Source: Noviherbaspirillum sp. UKPF54 | Lineage (GTDB): Bacteria > Pseudomonadota > Gammaproteobacteria > Burkholderiales > Burkholderiaceae_D | DNA: 64,000 nucleotides | Direction of reading: 5' to 3' | Assembly: GCF_007874125.1 (NCBI RefSeq) | Contig: NZ_CP040128.1 | Location: forward strand, 3,968,001 to 4,032,000 | Shown: one piece after another, positions 25,469 through 33,449 of the stretch | Numbering within the stretch: position 1 is the first letter of the stretch | Layout of the letters: every line of letters starts with the position of its first letter | Notes under the pieces: model-generated | The model's input: only the letters and a program-made list of their open reading frames with translations | What the model was told of the DNA's origin: nothing | The model's database searches: none | Translations under genes and position numbers: made by a program

Positions 25469-26332
25469 TTATTGGCGCACTGGCTGAGGTTCCCGGCCGC
25501 CTGAAGCCGGCTCGCCCTGATCGCGCGAAACCGCGTTGCCTCCGCCTTTGCGGAATTCATCGGGCGTGACACCCAGCATGCGGCGGAACATGGCGATAAA
25601 GGCGGAAGCGCTTCCGTAACCAAGATCGAACGCCACTTTTTCCACTGTCTGACCGGCTTCGAGCAAGGGCATTGCCTTGACGATCCGAAGCCGCTGCCGC
25701 CATTCAATGAAAGACATTCCCAAGTCGCGCTGGCAACGCCGCGTCAGCGTGCGCTCGGTCGTATTCGCTACGCGCGCAAGCTCCGGCAGCGATCGCGTAT
25801 CGCCGGGATTGGCTTCCAGCATGCGCAACACCGGCCCCAGGACCGGGTCGTCCGAAGCGGGAAGGTAGCTTCCCGCGCAGGCGGCGCCGGCAAGCTGGTC
25901 CAGGACCACCCGCAACAGCCGGTCGTGCGCCTCCGCTCCCTGCGCCTGCGGCGGATGGTCGCGCAGATGTTCGAGGGCCGCGCGCAAGAGGGGACTGACG
26001 GTCAGGGCACACGTCGTTTTCGGCAAGGCGGCGCACAGTTCCTCGGCGATATAGACCGAGCAGAACGTGGTTTCATACTTGTTCACCCCCATGTGTTCCA
26101 CGAAGGGCGGCAGCCAGACGGCATACTGCGGCGGCGCCAGGTAGTGGCGGTTGGCGAGCTTGACTTCCATGAGCCCGCTGAAGGAATACACCAGTTCGCC
26201 CCAGGCGTGATGATGGCGCGGGTTCGCCGCCTCGGCGGGAATGCTGGCCGAACGGAAGTAGATGGGCGCGGGAAGGGCATCGCTGAACGGCGGGCGATAC
26301 AGGTGCCTGGCGCGCGGCTTTTTCATGGGCAT
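25469..26332 (-). CDS. AraC family transcriptional regulator
   Basis: 287 residues; the ATG at 26332 follows an AACAGGACG ribosome site (a second ATG is two codons on). An N-terminal cupin-like sensor ('PRHHHAWGELVYSFSGLMEV...YAVWLPPFVEHMG', about 40-90) precedes two helix-turn-helices ('LPELARVANTTERTLTRRCQRDLGMSFIEWRQRLRI' and 'VEKVAFDLGYGSASAFIAMFRRMLGVTPDEFR'). The gene is divergent from a DMT-family exporter, the usual arrangement for an activator or repressor of that exporter. Confidence 0.92.
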   Translation of the reverse strand: MPMKKPRARHLYRPPFSDALPAPIYFRSASIPAEAANPRHHHAWGELVYSFSGLMEVKLANRHYLAPPQYAVWLPPFVEHMGVNKYETTFCSVYIAEELCAALPKTTCALTVSPLLRAALEHLRDHPPQAQGAEAHDRLLRVVLDQLAGAACAGSYLPASDDPVLGPVLRMLEANPGDTRSLPELARVANTTERTLTRRCQRDLGMSFIEWRQRLRIVKAMPLLEAGQTVEKVAFDLGYGSASAFIAMFRRMLGVTPDEFRKGGGNAVSRDQGEPASGGREPQPVRQ

Positions 26333-26453
26333 CGTCCTGTTCTTCGTCAGATTGGCCGGATCACGGCACAAGCTGTCCGATTCTCACTATATCAATAAAT
26401 GCCGCCACTCGCATAATCGATTCCTCGATGGCAGGAAAACAGAGGGGGAAGGC

Positions 26454-27425
26454 GTGTGCGCGAGGAAGGCAGTGGATGGACGGGCAATCGGCCTGATGGT
26501 GGTGCTGTGCACCGTGTGGGGCATGCAGCAGGTGGCGCTCAAGGCCACGGCCGGCGACATCAGCCCGGCGTTGCAGATTTCTGTGCGCTCCGGCATCGCG
26601 GCCGTACTGGTAGCGCTGGTCATGGTCGCCCGGAAAGAGAAAATCTCGCTCGCCAGCGGTCTCTGGCGGCCCGGCCTGGCGGTCGGCATCCTGTTTGCGT
26701 CCGAGTACGTTTTCGTGAGCCAGGCGCTGCATTACACCAGCGCCGCGCACACGTCCGTCTTCCTGTACACCGCCCCCGTTTTCGCGGCCCTCGGCCTGCA
26801 TTGGAAACTGGCCGATGAACGCCTCGCGCCGCTGCAGTGGATCGGCATCGCCATCGCCTTCGCCGGCATCGTCACCGCGTTTCTCGGGCATGGCTTGTCG
26901 GATTCCTTCGCGCACATGGGGCAGGCGCTGCGTGGCGATGCGCTGGCCCTGGCCGCGGGCGCTTCCTTCGGCGCGACCAACGTGGTCATCCGCTGCACCG
27001 GCCTGGCACGGGCGCCCGCCACGGAGACGCTGCTGTATCAGCTGGTCGGCGCTTTCGTGCTGCTGCTGGCGGTCGCGGCGACGGGCGGGGAGTTGTCGCT
27101 GAACCCGACGCCCGCCGCCTGGGCCGGCCTGGTGTTCCAGACCCTGGTGGTGTCGTTCGCGAGTTTTCTCGTCTGGTTCTGGCTGTTGCGCCATTACCTC
27201 GCATCGCGGCTGGGCGTGCTGTCGTTCATGACGCCGATCTTTGGCGTGGCGTTAGGGGCCTGGCTGCTCAACGAGCCGATCGAGCCAACGTTTCTCGCCG
27301 GTGCGTTGCTCGTTTTGGGCGGCATCGCGCTGGTCAGCGGTTACGAGTGGCTGCGCGACGCCGCCGTCCGGCGTCATCAATCCAGCAATGCATACGGCCC
27401 GCCGCGCTCCAAGGCGCGGCGATAG
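26454..27425 (+). CDS. EamA/DMT family transporter
   Basis: 323 residues from a GTG at 26454 with AGAGGGGGAAG in front; the open frame reaches back to 26262 but that part overlaps the AraC gene and is not membrane-like. Ten hydrophobic helices in two EamA repeats ('VVLCTVWGMQQVALKATAGDISP...' and 'GDALALAAGASFGATNVVIRC...'). Such proteins export amino acids, metabolites or drugs. Substrate unknown. Its 3' end overlaps the convergent GST gene by 49 bases. Confidence 0.9.
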   Translation: MCARKAVDGRAIGLMVVLCTVWGMQQVALKATAGDISPALQISVRSGIAAVLVALVMVARKEKISLASGLWRPGLAVGILFASEYVFVSQALHYTSAAHTSVFLYTAPVFAALGLHWKLADERLAPLQWIGIAIAFAGIVTAFLGHGLSDSFAHMGQALRGDALALAAGASFGATNVVIRCTGLARAPATETLLYQLVGAFVLLLAVAATGGELSLNPTPAAWAGLVFQTLVVSFASFLVWFWLLRHYLASRLGVLSFMTPIFGVALGAWLLNEPIEPTFLAGALLVLGGIALVSGYEWLRDAAVRRHQSSNAYGPPRSKARR

Positions 27426-28048
27426 GCCGGGCGCGCGTGGATGCGCTGGAGGAAGTTCATCAGGTTCGGCCGGCGCTCGTCCAGCCCGGCGCGAGAAGCC
27501 GCCGCTTCCAGCGGAAAGCTCATCTGGATGTCGGCCGCGGAAAACGACGGCCCGGCGAACCACTCGCTCTTGCCCAGTTCGCCTTCCAGAAAATCGAGAT
27601 GGCTGTCGATCTGCGGGTGGATGTACATGCGCTTGACCTTTTGCGCAATCGCGCGCGCGATCGGCTTGACCAGGAAAGGCATCGGCCCGGTTTCGATCCG
27701 GTCGAACACCAGCTTCATCAATAGCGGCGGCATGGCCGAGCCTTCGGCGTAATGCATCCAGTAGGTGTAGCGCAGCCGCTCCGGCGTGCCGGCCGCCGGC
27801 GCCATGCGTCCGTTACCGTAGCGCTCGGCCAGGTATTCCAGGATCGCGCCGGACTCGGCCAGCGTGAGTTCGCCGTCAGTGATGACGGGCGATTTTCCGA
27901 GCGGGTGCACCTTGCGCAGGGACGGCGGCGCCAGCATCGTCTTCGGATCGCGCTCGTAATGCTTGATGTCGTAGTCGACGCCGAGTTCTTCGAGCATCCA
28001 GAGCACGCGCTGCGAGCGGGAATTGTTGAGGTGGTGGACGATGAGCAT
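27377..28048 (-). CDS. Glutathione S-transferase
   Basis: 223 residues from the ATG at 28048. The thioredoxin-like domain starts 'LIVHHLNNSRSQRVLWMLEELGVDYDIKHYERD', with Ser in the usual catalytic region. 'LGKSPVITDGELTLAESGAILEYLAERYG' holds the cis-Pro and glutathione-binding 'ES'. The C-terminal helical domain contains 'FSAADIQMSFPLEAA'. Cytosolic conjugation or reduction enzyme; substrate not readable. The gene overlaps the end of the DMT exporter gene on the other strand. Confidence 0.9.
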   Translation of the reverse strand: MLIVHHLNNSRSQRVLWMLEELGVDYDIKHYERDPKTMLAPPSLRKVHPLGKSPVITDGELTLAESGAILEYLAERYGNGRMAPAAGTPERLRYTYWMHYAEGSAMPPLLMKLVFDRIETGPMPFLVKPIARAIAQKVKRMYIHPQIDSHLDFLEGELGKSEWFAGPSFSAADIQMSFPLEAAASRAGLDERRPNLMNFLQRIHARPAYRRALERGGPYALLD

Positions 28049-28119
28049 GGTGATCGTTCTTTCCTGGTCGTTGTTCGGTCTGGCGCATCGCTGCCTGGAA
28101 GTGCGGCTTGCACGCCGCA

Positions 28120-28869
28120 TCATTGTGCCTGTAAAAACGCGGCGATGCGGGGCAGGAGCGTGGCGCGCGCGGCCAGCGCGCCGGCATGGCCGTAGGAAGG
28201 CAGCTCGATCAGCGGCGCCTCCAGTTCGGCGGCGGCGCGCCGCACCGATTCCAGGCGCTGGTCGCGCCCGCCGACAAACAGCAGCAGCGGCGCGGCCAGC
28301 GAAGGCAGGCATGCCGCGAAGCTGGCGCGGTCGACGGCCGCCGCGCACAGCGCAGCCAAGTCGTTGTCCAGGATGGCGGCGCGCGCCTGCGCGCCGATGC
28401 GCTCGCCGATGAAGCGTTCCAGCGCGGCCATGAACGCGTCCGGGTCAATGTCGTCGATGCCGCCGATACCTTCAAACGCCTCGAATGTCTCTTCGTATGG
28501 ATGGGCGCCGCCGACGATGAGCGACGCCACCCGCCGTGGATGATGGAAGGCCATGCCGAACGCCAGCCAGCCGCCCATCGAATAGCCGCAGAAGTGCGCG
28601 CGCGGAATGCCCAGCGCATCGAGCACCGCGACGATGTCGGCCAGCCGCCGCTCCAGCCGGTAGGCGCTGCGCTCGTCCGGCTTGGCGCTGGCGCCGTGGC
28701 CGCGCGCGTCGATCAGGATCACGCGGTGCGACTGCTGCAGCGCATCGACATAGCCGTACGCTTTCCATTGCGCCGAACTCGCAGTAAAACCGTGCAGCAG
28801 CACCAGCGGCGGCCCTGCGCCATGCGTCTCGTAATAAATGTCGACACCGTCGTTGTGTGCGTAAGGCAT
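28120..28869 (-). CDS. Alpha/beta fold hydrolase
   Basis: 249 residues. Motifs: 'VLLHGFTASSAQW' (oxyanion hole), 'DARGHGASAKP', the nucleophile in 'CGYSMGGWLA' (Ser near 96), acid in 'VGGRDQRLE' and His in 'SYGHAGAL'. Size and motifs match the short BphD/epoxide-hydrolase-like esterases. It may be transcribed with the upstream MerR-CMD pair (27-base gap to the CMD gene) and so respond to the same signal. Confidence 0.88.
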   Translation of the reverse strand: MPYAHNDGVDIYYETHGAGPPLVLLHGFTASSAQWKAYGYVDALQQSHRVILIDARGHGASAKPDERSAYRLERRLADIVAVLDALGIPRAHFCGYSMGGWLAFGMAFHHPRRVASLIVGGAHPYEETFEAFEGIGGIDDIDPDAFMAALERFIGERIGAQARAAILDNDLAALCAAAVDRASFAACLPSLAAPLLLFVGGRDQRLESVRRAAAELEAPLIELPSYGHAGALAARATLLPRIAAFLQAQ

Positions 28870-28896
28870 GGCTATCTTCCTGTCACAGGCAATCGC

Positions 28897-29313
28897 TCAT
28901 TGTGCAGGCGGTACGGCGCGCTCCGCAAATACCTCCTTCGCCGCGAACAACCCGTTCAGGGCCGCGGGGAAGCCGGCATACACCGCCATCTGCATGATGA
29001 CCTCGACCACTTCTTCGCGGCTGACGCCGACGTTGAGCGCGCCATGAATATGCACTTTCAGTTGCGGCGCCGCGTTGCCGAGCGCCGTGAGCGCAGCCAC
29101 CACCGCGATTTCCCTGGAACGCAGATCGAGCTGCGGCCGCGCATAGATATCGCCGAACGGGAACTCGATCAGGTAGCGCGCGAAGTCGGGCGCGATGTCG
29201 GCGAGCGCCTCGACGACATGTTCGCCGGCGCTGCCGTCGATCTCGCGGAGTTTTTCCAGGCCGCGCGCATAACGGTCGTCGGGTTGTTGCGCATGGAGGG
29301 TTTCGGATTTCAT
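28897..29313 (-). CDS. Carboxymuconolactone decarboxylase family protein
   Basis: 138 residues, all helical. '[44 protein letters not shown]' is the PcaC-type CMD core, which in PcaC decarboxylates gamma-carboxymuconolactone. The CxxC of AhpD-type peroxidases is absent. No other protocatechuate genes are nearby, so a PcaC role is not assumed. The ATG overlaps the stop of the MerR gene by four bases, so the two are coupled and MerR-regulated. Confidence 0.88.
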   Translation of the reverse strand: MKSETLHAQQPDDRYARGLEKLREIDGSAGEHVVEALADIAPDFARYLIEFPFGDIYARPQLDLRSREIAVVAALTALGNAAPQLKVHIHGALNVGVSREEVVEVIMQMAVYAGFPAALNGLFAAKEVFAERAVPPAQ

Positions 29314-29720
29314 TTGCTCGCCTTTCTCTTGGTCCCGGTCGCGGCGGCGATCATTTTCCGGTAAGTCCGGATCTTGTCGTCGAGCGCCGAGGAACAGTTT
29401 TCCAGCTCGGCCATTTTGGCGACCAGGCGCTCTTGATGGAGCTGCAGCATCGCGAGCCGCGCATGCAAAGTCTCATCTCCGTGCGCGCGCAACTGCGCGT
29501 AGCGCTTGATGTCCGCCAGCGACATGCCGGTTTGCTTGAGCCGCAGCACGAATTCGAGCCACAGCACATCCTCGCTGCGATAACGCCGATGCCCGTTCGC
29601 GGCGCGCCCGACCGAGCGCAGGATGCCGGCCTTTTCGTAAAAGCGCAGCGTATGCGCGGACAGGCCCGTCAAGCCGGACAATTCGCCGATGGAAATAAAT
29701 TTGCAGGTCACGCTTCCCAT
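29310..29720 (-). CDS. MerR family transcriptional regulator
   Basis: 136 residues from the ATG at 29720. N-terminal winged helix '[26 protein letters not shown]...[37 protein letters not shown]', then a coiled-coil dimerisation helix. No Cys set for metals; closer to the AdhR/YyaN-type regulators of aldehyde or electrophile stress. The ATG lies inside the -10 of the only good promoter, so the used start may be the GTG at 29711 on a leaderless mRNA. It heads the operon MerR, CMD, probably hydrolase. Confidence 0.9.
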   Translation of the reverse strand: MGSVTCKFISIGELSGLTGLSAHTLRFYEKAGILRSVGRAANGHRRYRSEDVLWLEFVLRLKQTGMSLADIKRYAQLRAHGDETLHARLAMLQLHQERLVAKMAELENCSSALDDKIRTYRKMIAAATGTKRKASK

Positions 29721-29749
29721 GCTAGAACTTAGAGTGCACTCGAAGTCAA
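29719..29749 (-). promoter_or_regulatory. MerR-type promoter with operator dyad
   Basis: On the minus strand TTGACT (29744-29749) and TAGCAT (29719-29724) are separated by exactly 19 bases, the over-long spacer typical of MerR-activated promoters. The dyad ACTTAGAGTG/CACTCGAAGT (29727-29746) fills it with one mismatch. This indicates autoregulation of the MerR-CMD operon. Confidence 0.8.
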
Positions 29750-29850
29750 GCAGCATAGCAAACCGGCGCCGCCGCGGCACCATCCTCCCGCGCGTTTCGA
29801 TCCTGGAAGAGGGCGCTACAATCGCGCATCGTCATCGCAGCAGGAGGCCG

Positions 29851-30456
29851 GTGTTGAACAAGCGTAACTTCCAGACCATGGCGGCGGAGGCCGCGCCACA
29901 TCGACGTGCTGCGATGGCGCGTGTGCGCGCGATGAGCGGACAGGATGTGGCCGCAGTGCTGCGCATCCAGTCGGCCTGCTACGCGCCATCGATGGTGGAA
30001 GCCGAAGAGACGATCCGGCAGCGCCTGCGCGAATTTCCCGGCACGGCCTGGGTGGCGCAAGACGAACAGGGAATCTGCGGCTACCTGGTGGCTTACCCTT
30101 CGCGCGTGGGAAACATCACGCCGCTGGGCGCGACGTTCGGTAAGACCGACGCTGCAGACACACTCTATCTGCATGACCTGGCCGTGGCGCCACGGGCGAA
30201 GGGGCAGGGCGTGGCGAAAGCGCTGGCAGGCTGCGCGCTGGAACAAGCGCGCCTGCGCGGATTGCGCTTTTCCGCGCTGGTGTCGGTGCAGGATTCCAGG
30301 GCATTCTGGCGCGCGCTCGGCTATGAAACCTGGGACGCGCTTCCGCCGCAGCAGCAAGCCTGCTTGCTGACATATGAAGGCCAGGCTTGCTACATGGTGA
30401 AGCGCTTGCGCGCCGGGCCAGCGCAGCGAGATGACGCGCAGGCTCGCACAGCTTAA
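29851..30456 (+). CDS. GNAT family N-acetyltransferase
   Basis: 201 residues from the GTG at 29851. The adjoining TTG at 29854 is better spaced from the strong AGGAGG (29842-29847) and may be the true start. The acetyl-CoA site is 'LYLHDLAVAPRAKGQGVAKALAGCALEQA' (motif A with the Q/RxxGxG/A loop). Motif B follows with 'SVQDSRAFWRALGYETW'. Small cytosolic acetyltransferase of unknown substrate. Divergent from the MerR gene. Confidence 0.88.
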   Translation: MLNKRNFQTMAAEAAPHRRAAMARVRAMSGQDVAAVLRIQSACYAPSMVEAEETIRQRLREFPGTAWVAQDEQGICGYLVAYPSRVGNITPLGATFGKTDAADTLYLHDLAVAPRAKGQGVAKALAGCALEQARLRGLRFSALVSVQDSRAFWRALGYETWDALPPQQQACLLTYEGQACYMVKRLRAGPAQRDDAQARTA

Positions 30457-30570
30457 GCCCCTCATGCACGGTGGGATTGCATACTGCCCGTCGCCGTACC
30501 GATTTATCGCATAACCGGATCGAGCATTCCGGCGTACCCTGTCCTGGTGCCACCTGATCCGGAGGAAATT

Positions 30571-31554
30571 GTGATATCCGACACATCGCCCGATCGCGCC
30601 TGGTCGGCCCCCGCGCTGCCAGTAACGGCTCTCGATGATTTGCCGATCACAGTGCTGATGAATGCGCGTTCCGGCAACAAGGATAAGGCCGACGTCCGCG
30701 GCGCCATCGCCGATGCGTTGCGGGCGTCGGGCCGCGACGCGCAGGTGCTCGTCGCGCGGAGCCCGCGCGACCTGCCGCGACTGGCCAGGCAGGCAGCCGA
30801 CGCCCGGCCGGGCATCCTGGTGGCGGCCGGAGGCGACGGCACCCTGAACACCGTGGCAGCGCTGGCGCATGCGCGTTCGCTGCCCTTTGCCGTCATCCCG
30901 CTGGGCACCTTCAATTACTTTGCGCGCGACCTGGGCATCCCGCTCGACCCGGCGGCCGCCACGCGCGTTGTCACGACCGGCCATGCGCGCCCGGTGGCAG
31001 TCGGGTTCGTCAACGGCAGGCTGTTCCTCAACAACGCCAGCATCGGCCTGTACCGCAAGCTGCTCGAGCACCGCGAAGCGCACAAGAAGCGCTTCGGGCG
31101 CAACCGCGCGGTAGCGTTGCTGTCGGCGCTTGTCACGCTGCTGCGCGAACACCGGACGCACCTGCTGCGCCTGGATATCGACGGCAGGACCATGATGCTG
31201 CCGGTGCTGACGGTGTTCTTTGGCCGCAATGCGTTGCAGATGGAACAGCTCGGCCTGGACGAGGCGCTGTGCGTGGCGCGCGGCGAACTGGCCGTGCTGG
31301 CCTTGCCGCGCGCCAGCCGGCTCGGCCTGCTGGGGCTGCTCCTGCGCGGCGCGGCGGCGCGCCTGGAATACGCGGACGATCTCCATCAGTACTGCGCGCG
31401 CCAGGTGCGCCTGGACCGGGTCGACGGCGGCGCGCGCCGCATACGGGTGGCGCTGGACGGCGAAATGATCGACTGCACGCTGCCGCTGGTCGTCGAGTCG
31501 GCATCCGCCGCGCTGCAGGTCATCGTCCCCGTGCGGCCGGAGGCGCGCCAATGA
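30571..31554 (+). CDS. Diacylglycerol kinase catalytic-domain protein (LCB5/YegS-like)
   Basis: 327 residues from a GTG at 30571 with GGAGGAAATT in front. 'VLMNARSGNKDK', 'VAAGGDGTLNTVA' (nucleotide loop) and 'PLGTFNYFARDLGIP' are the lipid-kinase signatures. The C-terminal beta-sandwich domain contains 'GRLFLNNASIGLY'. It would phosphorylate diacylglycerol or another lipid at the inner membrane face. Its stop overlaps the ATG of the metallophosphoesterase gene (ATGA), giving a coupled kinase-phosphatase pair. Similar pairs are found in other Burkholderiales. Confidence 0.88.
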   Translation: MISDTSPDRAWSAPALPVTALDDLPITVLMNARSGNKDKADVRGAIADALRASGRDAQVLVARSPRDLPRLARQAADARPGILVAAGGDGTLNTVAALAHARSLPFAVIPLGTFNYFARDLGIPLDPAAATRVVTTGHARPVAVGFVNGRLFLNNASIGLYRKLLEHREAHKKRFGRNRAVALLSALVTLLREHRTHLLRLDIDGRTMMLPVLTVFFGRNALQMEQLGLDEALCVARGELAVLALPRASRLGLLGLLLRGAAARLEYADDLHQYCARQVRLDRVDGGARRIRVALDGEMIDCTLPLVVESASAALQVIVPVRPEARQ

Positions 31555-32375
31555 CCTCCATCGCGCATATCTCGGATACGCATTTCGGCACTGAGGACGC
31601 GCCCGTGTGCGAGGCGCTGCGGCGCGCGCTGCTGCACGCGGCGCCGGACCTGGTGGTGCTGTCGGGCGACATCACGCAGCGCGCCAGGCGGGCGCAATTT
31701 CGCGCCGCGCGCGCCTTCCTCGACAGCCTGGCGCCGCTGCCGGTGCTGGCGCTGCCCGGCAATCACGACTTGCCGCTATTCGACCTCTTCACCCGCTTCA
31801 CCGGGCCGTACCGGCGCTACCTGCGGCATGTCTGCCCCACGCTGGCGCCGCTGTGGCAAGGCCAGGCTTTGGCCGTGGTCGGCGTCAATTCGACGCGCGT
31901 GCTGCGCCACAAGCACGGCGCGCTGCCGGCCGCCCTGGTGCGGCAAGTGGCGCAGCAGATCGCGGAACTGCCGCAAGCGTTCAAGGTGGTGGCACTGCAC
32001 CATCCGCTGGCCGTCATCGAGGCCGGCGACGCGCGCAACCGTGCGCGTGGCGCGGACGACGCGCTGGCGGAGTGGACCGGCGCCGGCGCCGACCTCATTC
32101 TCGGCGGCCATATCCACTTGCCATACTGCATCCTGGCCGGCCCCGCGTCGCGCCAGGCGGTGCTGCTGCAGGCGGGCACGGCCATGTCCACGCGCCGGCG
32201 CGGCGGACAAGCCAATTCCTTCAACCTGGTGAATTTCGATGCGGGCGGCGGCAGGCGCATGACTATCGAACAGCGCGACTACAATGCGCATGCGCGCGCC
32301 TTTGCATGCGTCAGCGTGCGGCAGGCGGTTTTTTCCGCGGCCGGCTGGGTTCTGGATCCGGGGCCGCGCCCATAG
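31551..32375 (+). CDS. Metallophosphoesterase
   Basis: 274 residues. All five metal motifs of calcineurin-like enzymes are present in order: 'DTHFG' (9-13), 'SGDITQ', 'PGNHDLP', 'LHHPL' and 'GGHIHLP'. It is the CpdA-type phosphodiesterase branch by length and motifs. Being coupled to the lipid-kinase-like gene, it may act on a phospholipid intermediate such as a UDP- or CDP-activated lipid rather than on cAMP; that is inference. Confidence 0.88.
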   Translation: MTSIAHISDTHFGTEDAPVCEALRRALLHAAPDLVVLSGDITQRARRAQFRAARAFLDSLAPLPVLALPGNHDLPLFDLFTRFTGPYRRYLRHVCPTLAPLWQGQALAVVGVNSTRVLRHKHGALPAALVRQVAQQIAELPQAFKVVALHHPLAVIEAGDARNRARGADDALAEWTGAGADLILGGHIHLPYCILAGPASRQAVLLQAGTAMSTRRRGGQANSFNLVNFDAGGGRRMTIEQRDYNAHARAFACVSVRQAVFSAAGWVLDPGPRP

Positions 32376-32455
32376 CCCATACATGGATAGCAACTTCGGT
32401 CAGGCTATCCGGAGCGGCGCGCGCTATGCTCTGACTGATCAAGAAGGAGACGCCA

Positions 32456-33361
32456 TTGCATGCACCAGCCTATTTCGACCGGATGCTCGCCGTGCTCGCG
32501 TACATCGATGCCCATCTGGACGGCGACTTGCGCGTGGAAACCCTGGGCGCGGTCGCCGCGTTCTCGAAGCACCACTTCCACCGGCAGTTCTGCGCGCTGT
32601 TCGGCATCGGCGTGCACAAGTACGTGCGGCTGTGCCGCCTCAAGCGCGCATCGTTCCAGCTCGCCTTCCGCCGCACAACCCCAGTCATCGAGATCGCGCT
32701 GGCCGCCGGCTACGACGCACCGGAAGCGTTCGCGCGCGCCTTCCGCAAAAGCTTCGGGCAATCGCCCTCCGAGTTCAGGGAGCAGCCGCACTGGGAGCCG
32801 TGGCACGCCGCCTTTCAACCTTTGCGACAACTGAGGATCGATCACATGACACCAGACCATCAAGCCGCGCCAGTGCGCATCGTCGCCGTCGACGACATCC
32901 ACGTGGCGCTGCTGGCGCACCGCGGCGACCCGCAACGCATCGGCGACACGGTGCGCAGCTTCATCGCCTGGCGCCGGCAGCATCGCTTGCCGCCCGCCGT
33001 CAGCGCCACCTTCAACATCCTGCACGACGACCCGCAGCAGGTCGCGCCGCACGACTTTCGCCTCGATCTGTGCGCCGCCTTTGACGGCGAGGTGGCCGAC
33101 AATCCGTACGGCGTGACCGGCGCCGTGATCCCGGGCGGGCGTTGCGCGGTGCTGCGTCATGTCGGCTCCGACGAAACTCTGGGGGAAACCATCCGCTACC
33201 TGTACGCGGAGTGGCTGCCGCACAGCGGCGAGGCGCTGCGCGACTTTCCAGTGTATGTGCAGCGCCTGCGGTTTTTCCCGGACGTGCCGGAACATGAGGC
33301 GGTCAGCGATGTATTTTTGCCATTGCGCCAGCCGGATTACGAAAATGGCATGTCGCGCTGA
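32456..33361 (+). CDS. AraC family regulator with GyrI-like effector domain
   Basis: 301 residues starting at a TTG (32456) that is well placed after AAGAAGGAG; there is no good ATG. The AraC DNA-binding domain is N-terminal (about 8-110, two HTHs, 'FSKHHFHRQFCALFGIGVHKYVRLCRLKRA'). It is followed by a GyrI/SbmC-like small-molecule domain (about 137-300, 'HRGDPQRIGDTVRSFIAWRRQH', 'DLCAAFDGEV', 'YLYAEWLPHSG'). This is the Rob/SoxS-plus-effector architecture used to sense hydrophobic drugs. Target unknown. Confidence 0.9.
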   Translation: MHAPAYFDRMLAVLAYIDAHLDGDLRVETLGAVAAFSKHHFHRQFCALFGIGVHKYVRLCRLKRASFQLAFRRTTPVIEIALAAGYDAPEAFARAFRKSFGQSPSEFREQPHWEPWHAAFQPLRQLRIDHMTPDHQAAPVRIVAVDDIHVALLAHRGDPQRIGDTVRSFIAWRRQHRLPPAVSATFNILHDDPQQVAPHDFRLDLCAAFDGEVADNPYGVTGAVIPGGRCAVLRHVGSDETLGETIRYLYAEWLPHSGEALRDFPVYVQRLRFFPDVPEHEAVSDVFLPLRQPDYENGMSR

Positions 33362-33449
33362 CAAGAGCGGCGCATTTTAATTTTCATGGAGAAACTTTTC
33401 CGTCATTCAATTGTCGATAGGAACTATCAGCATCTTCCGTCGACCTTGA

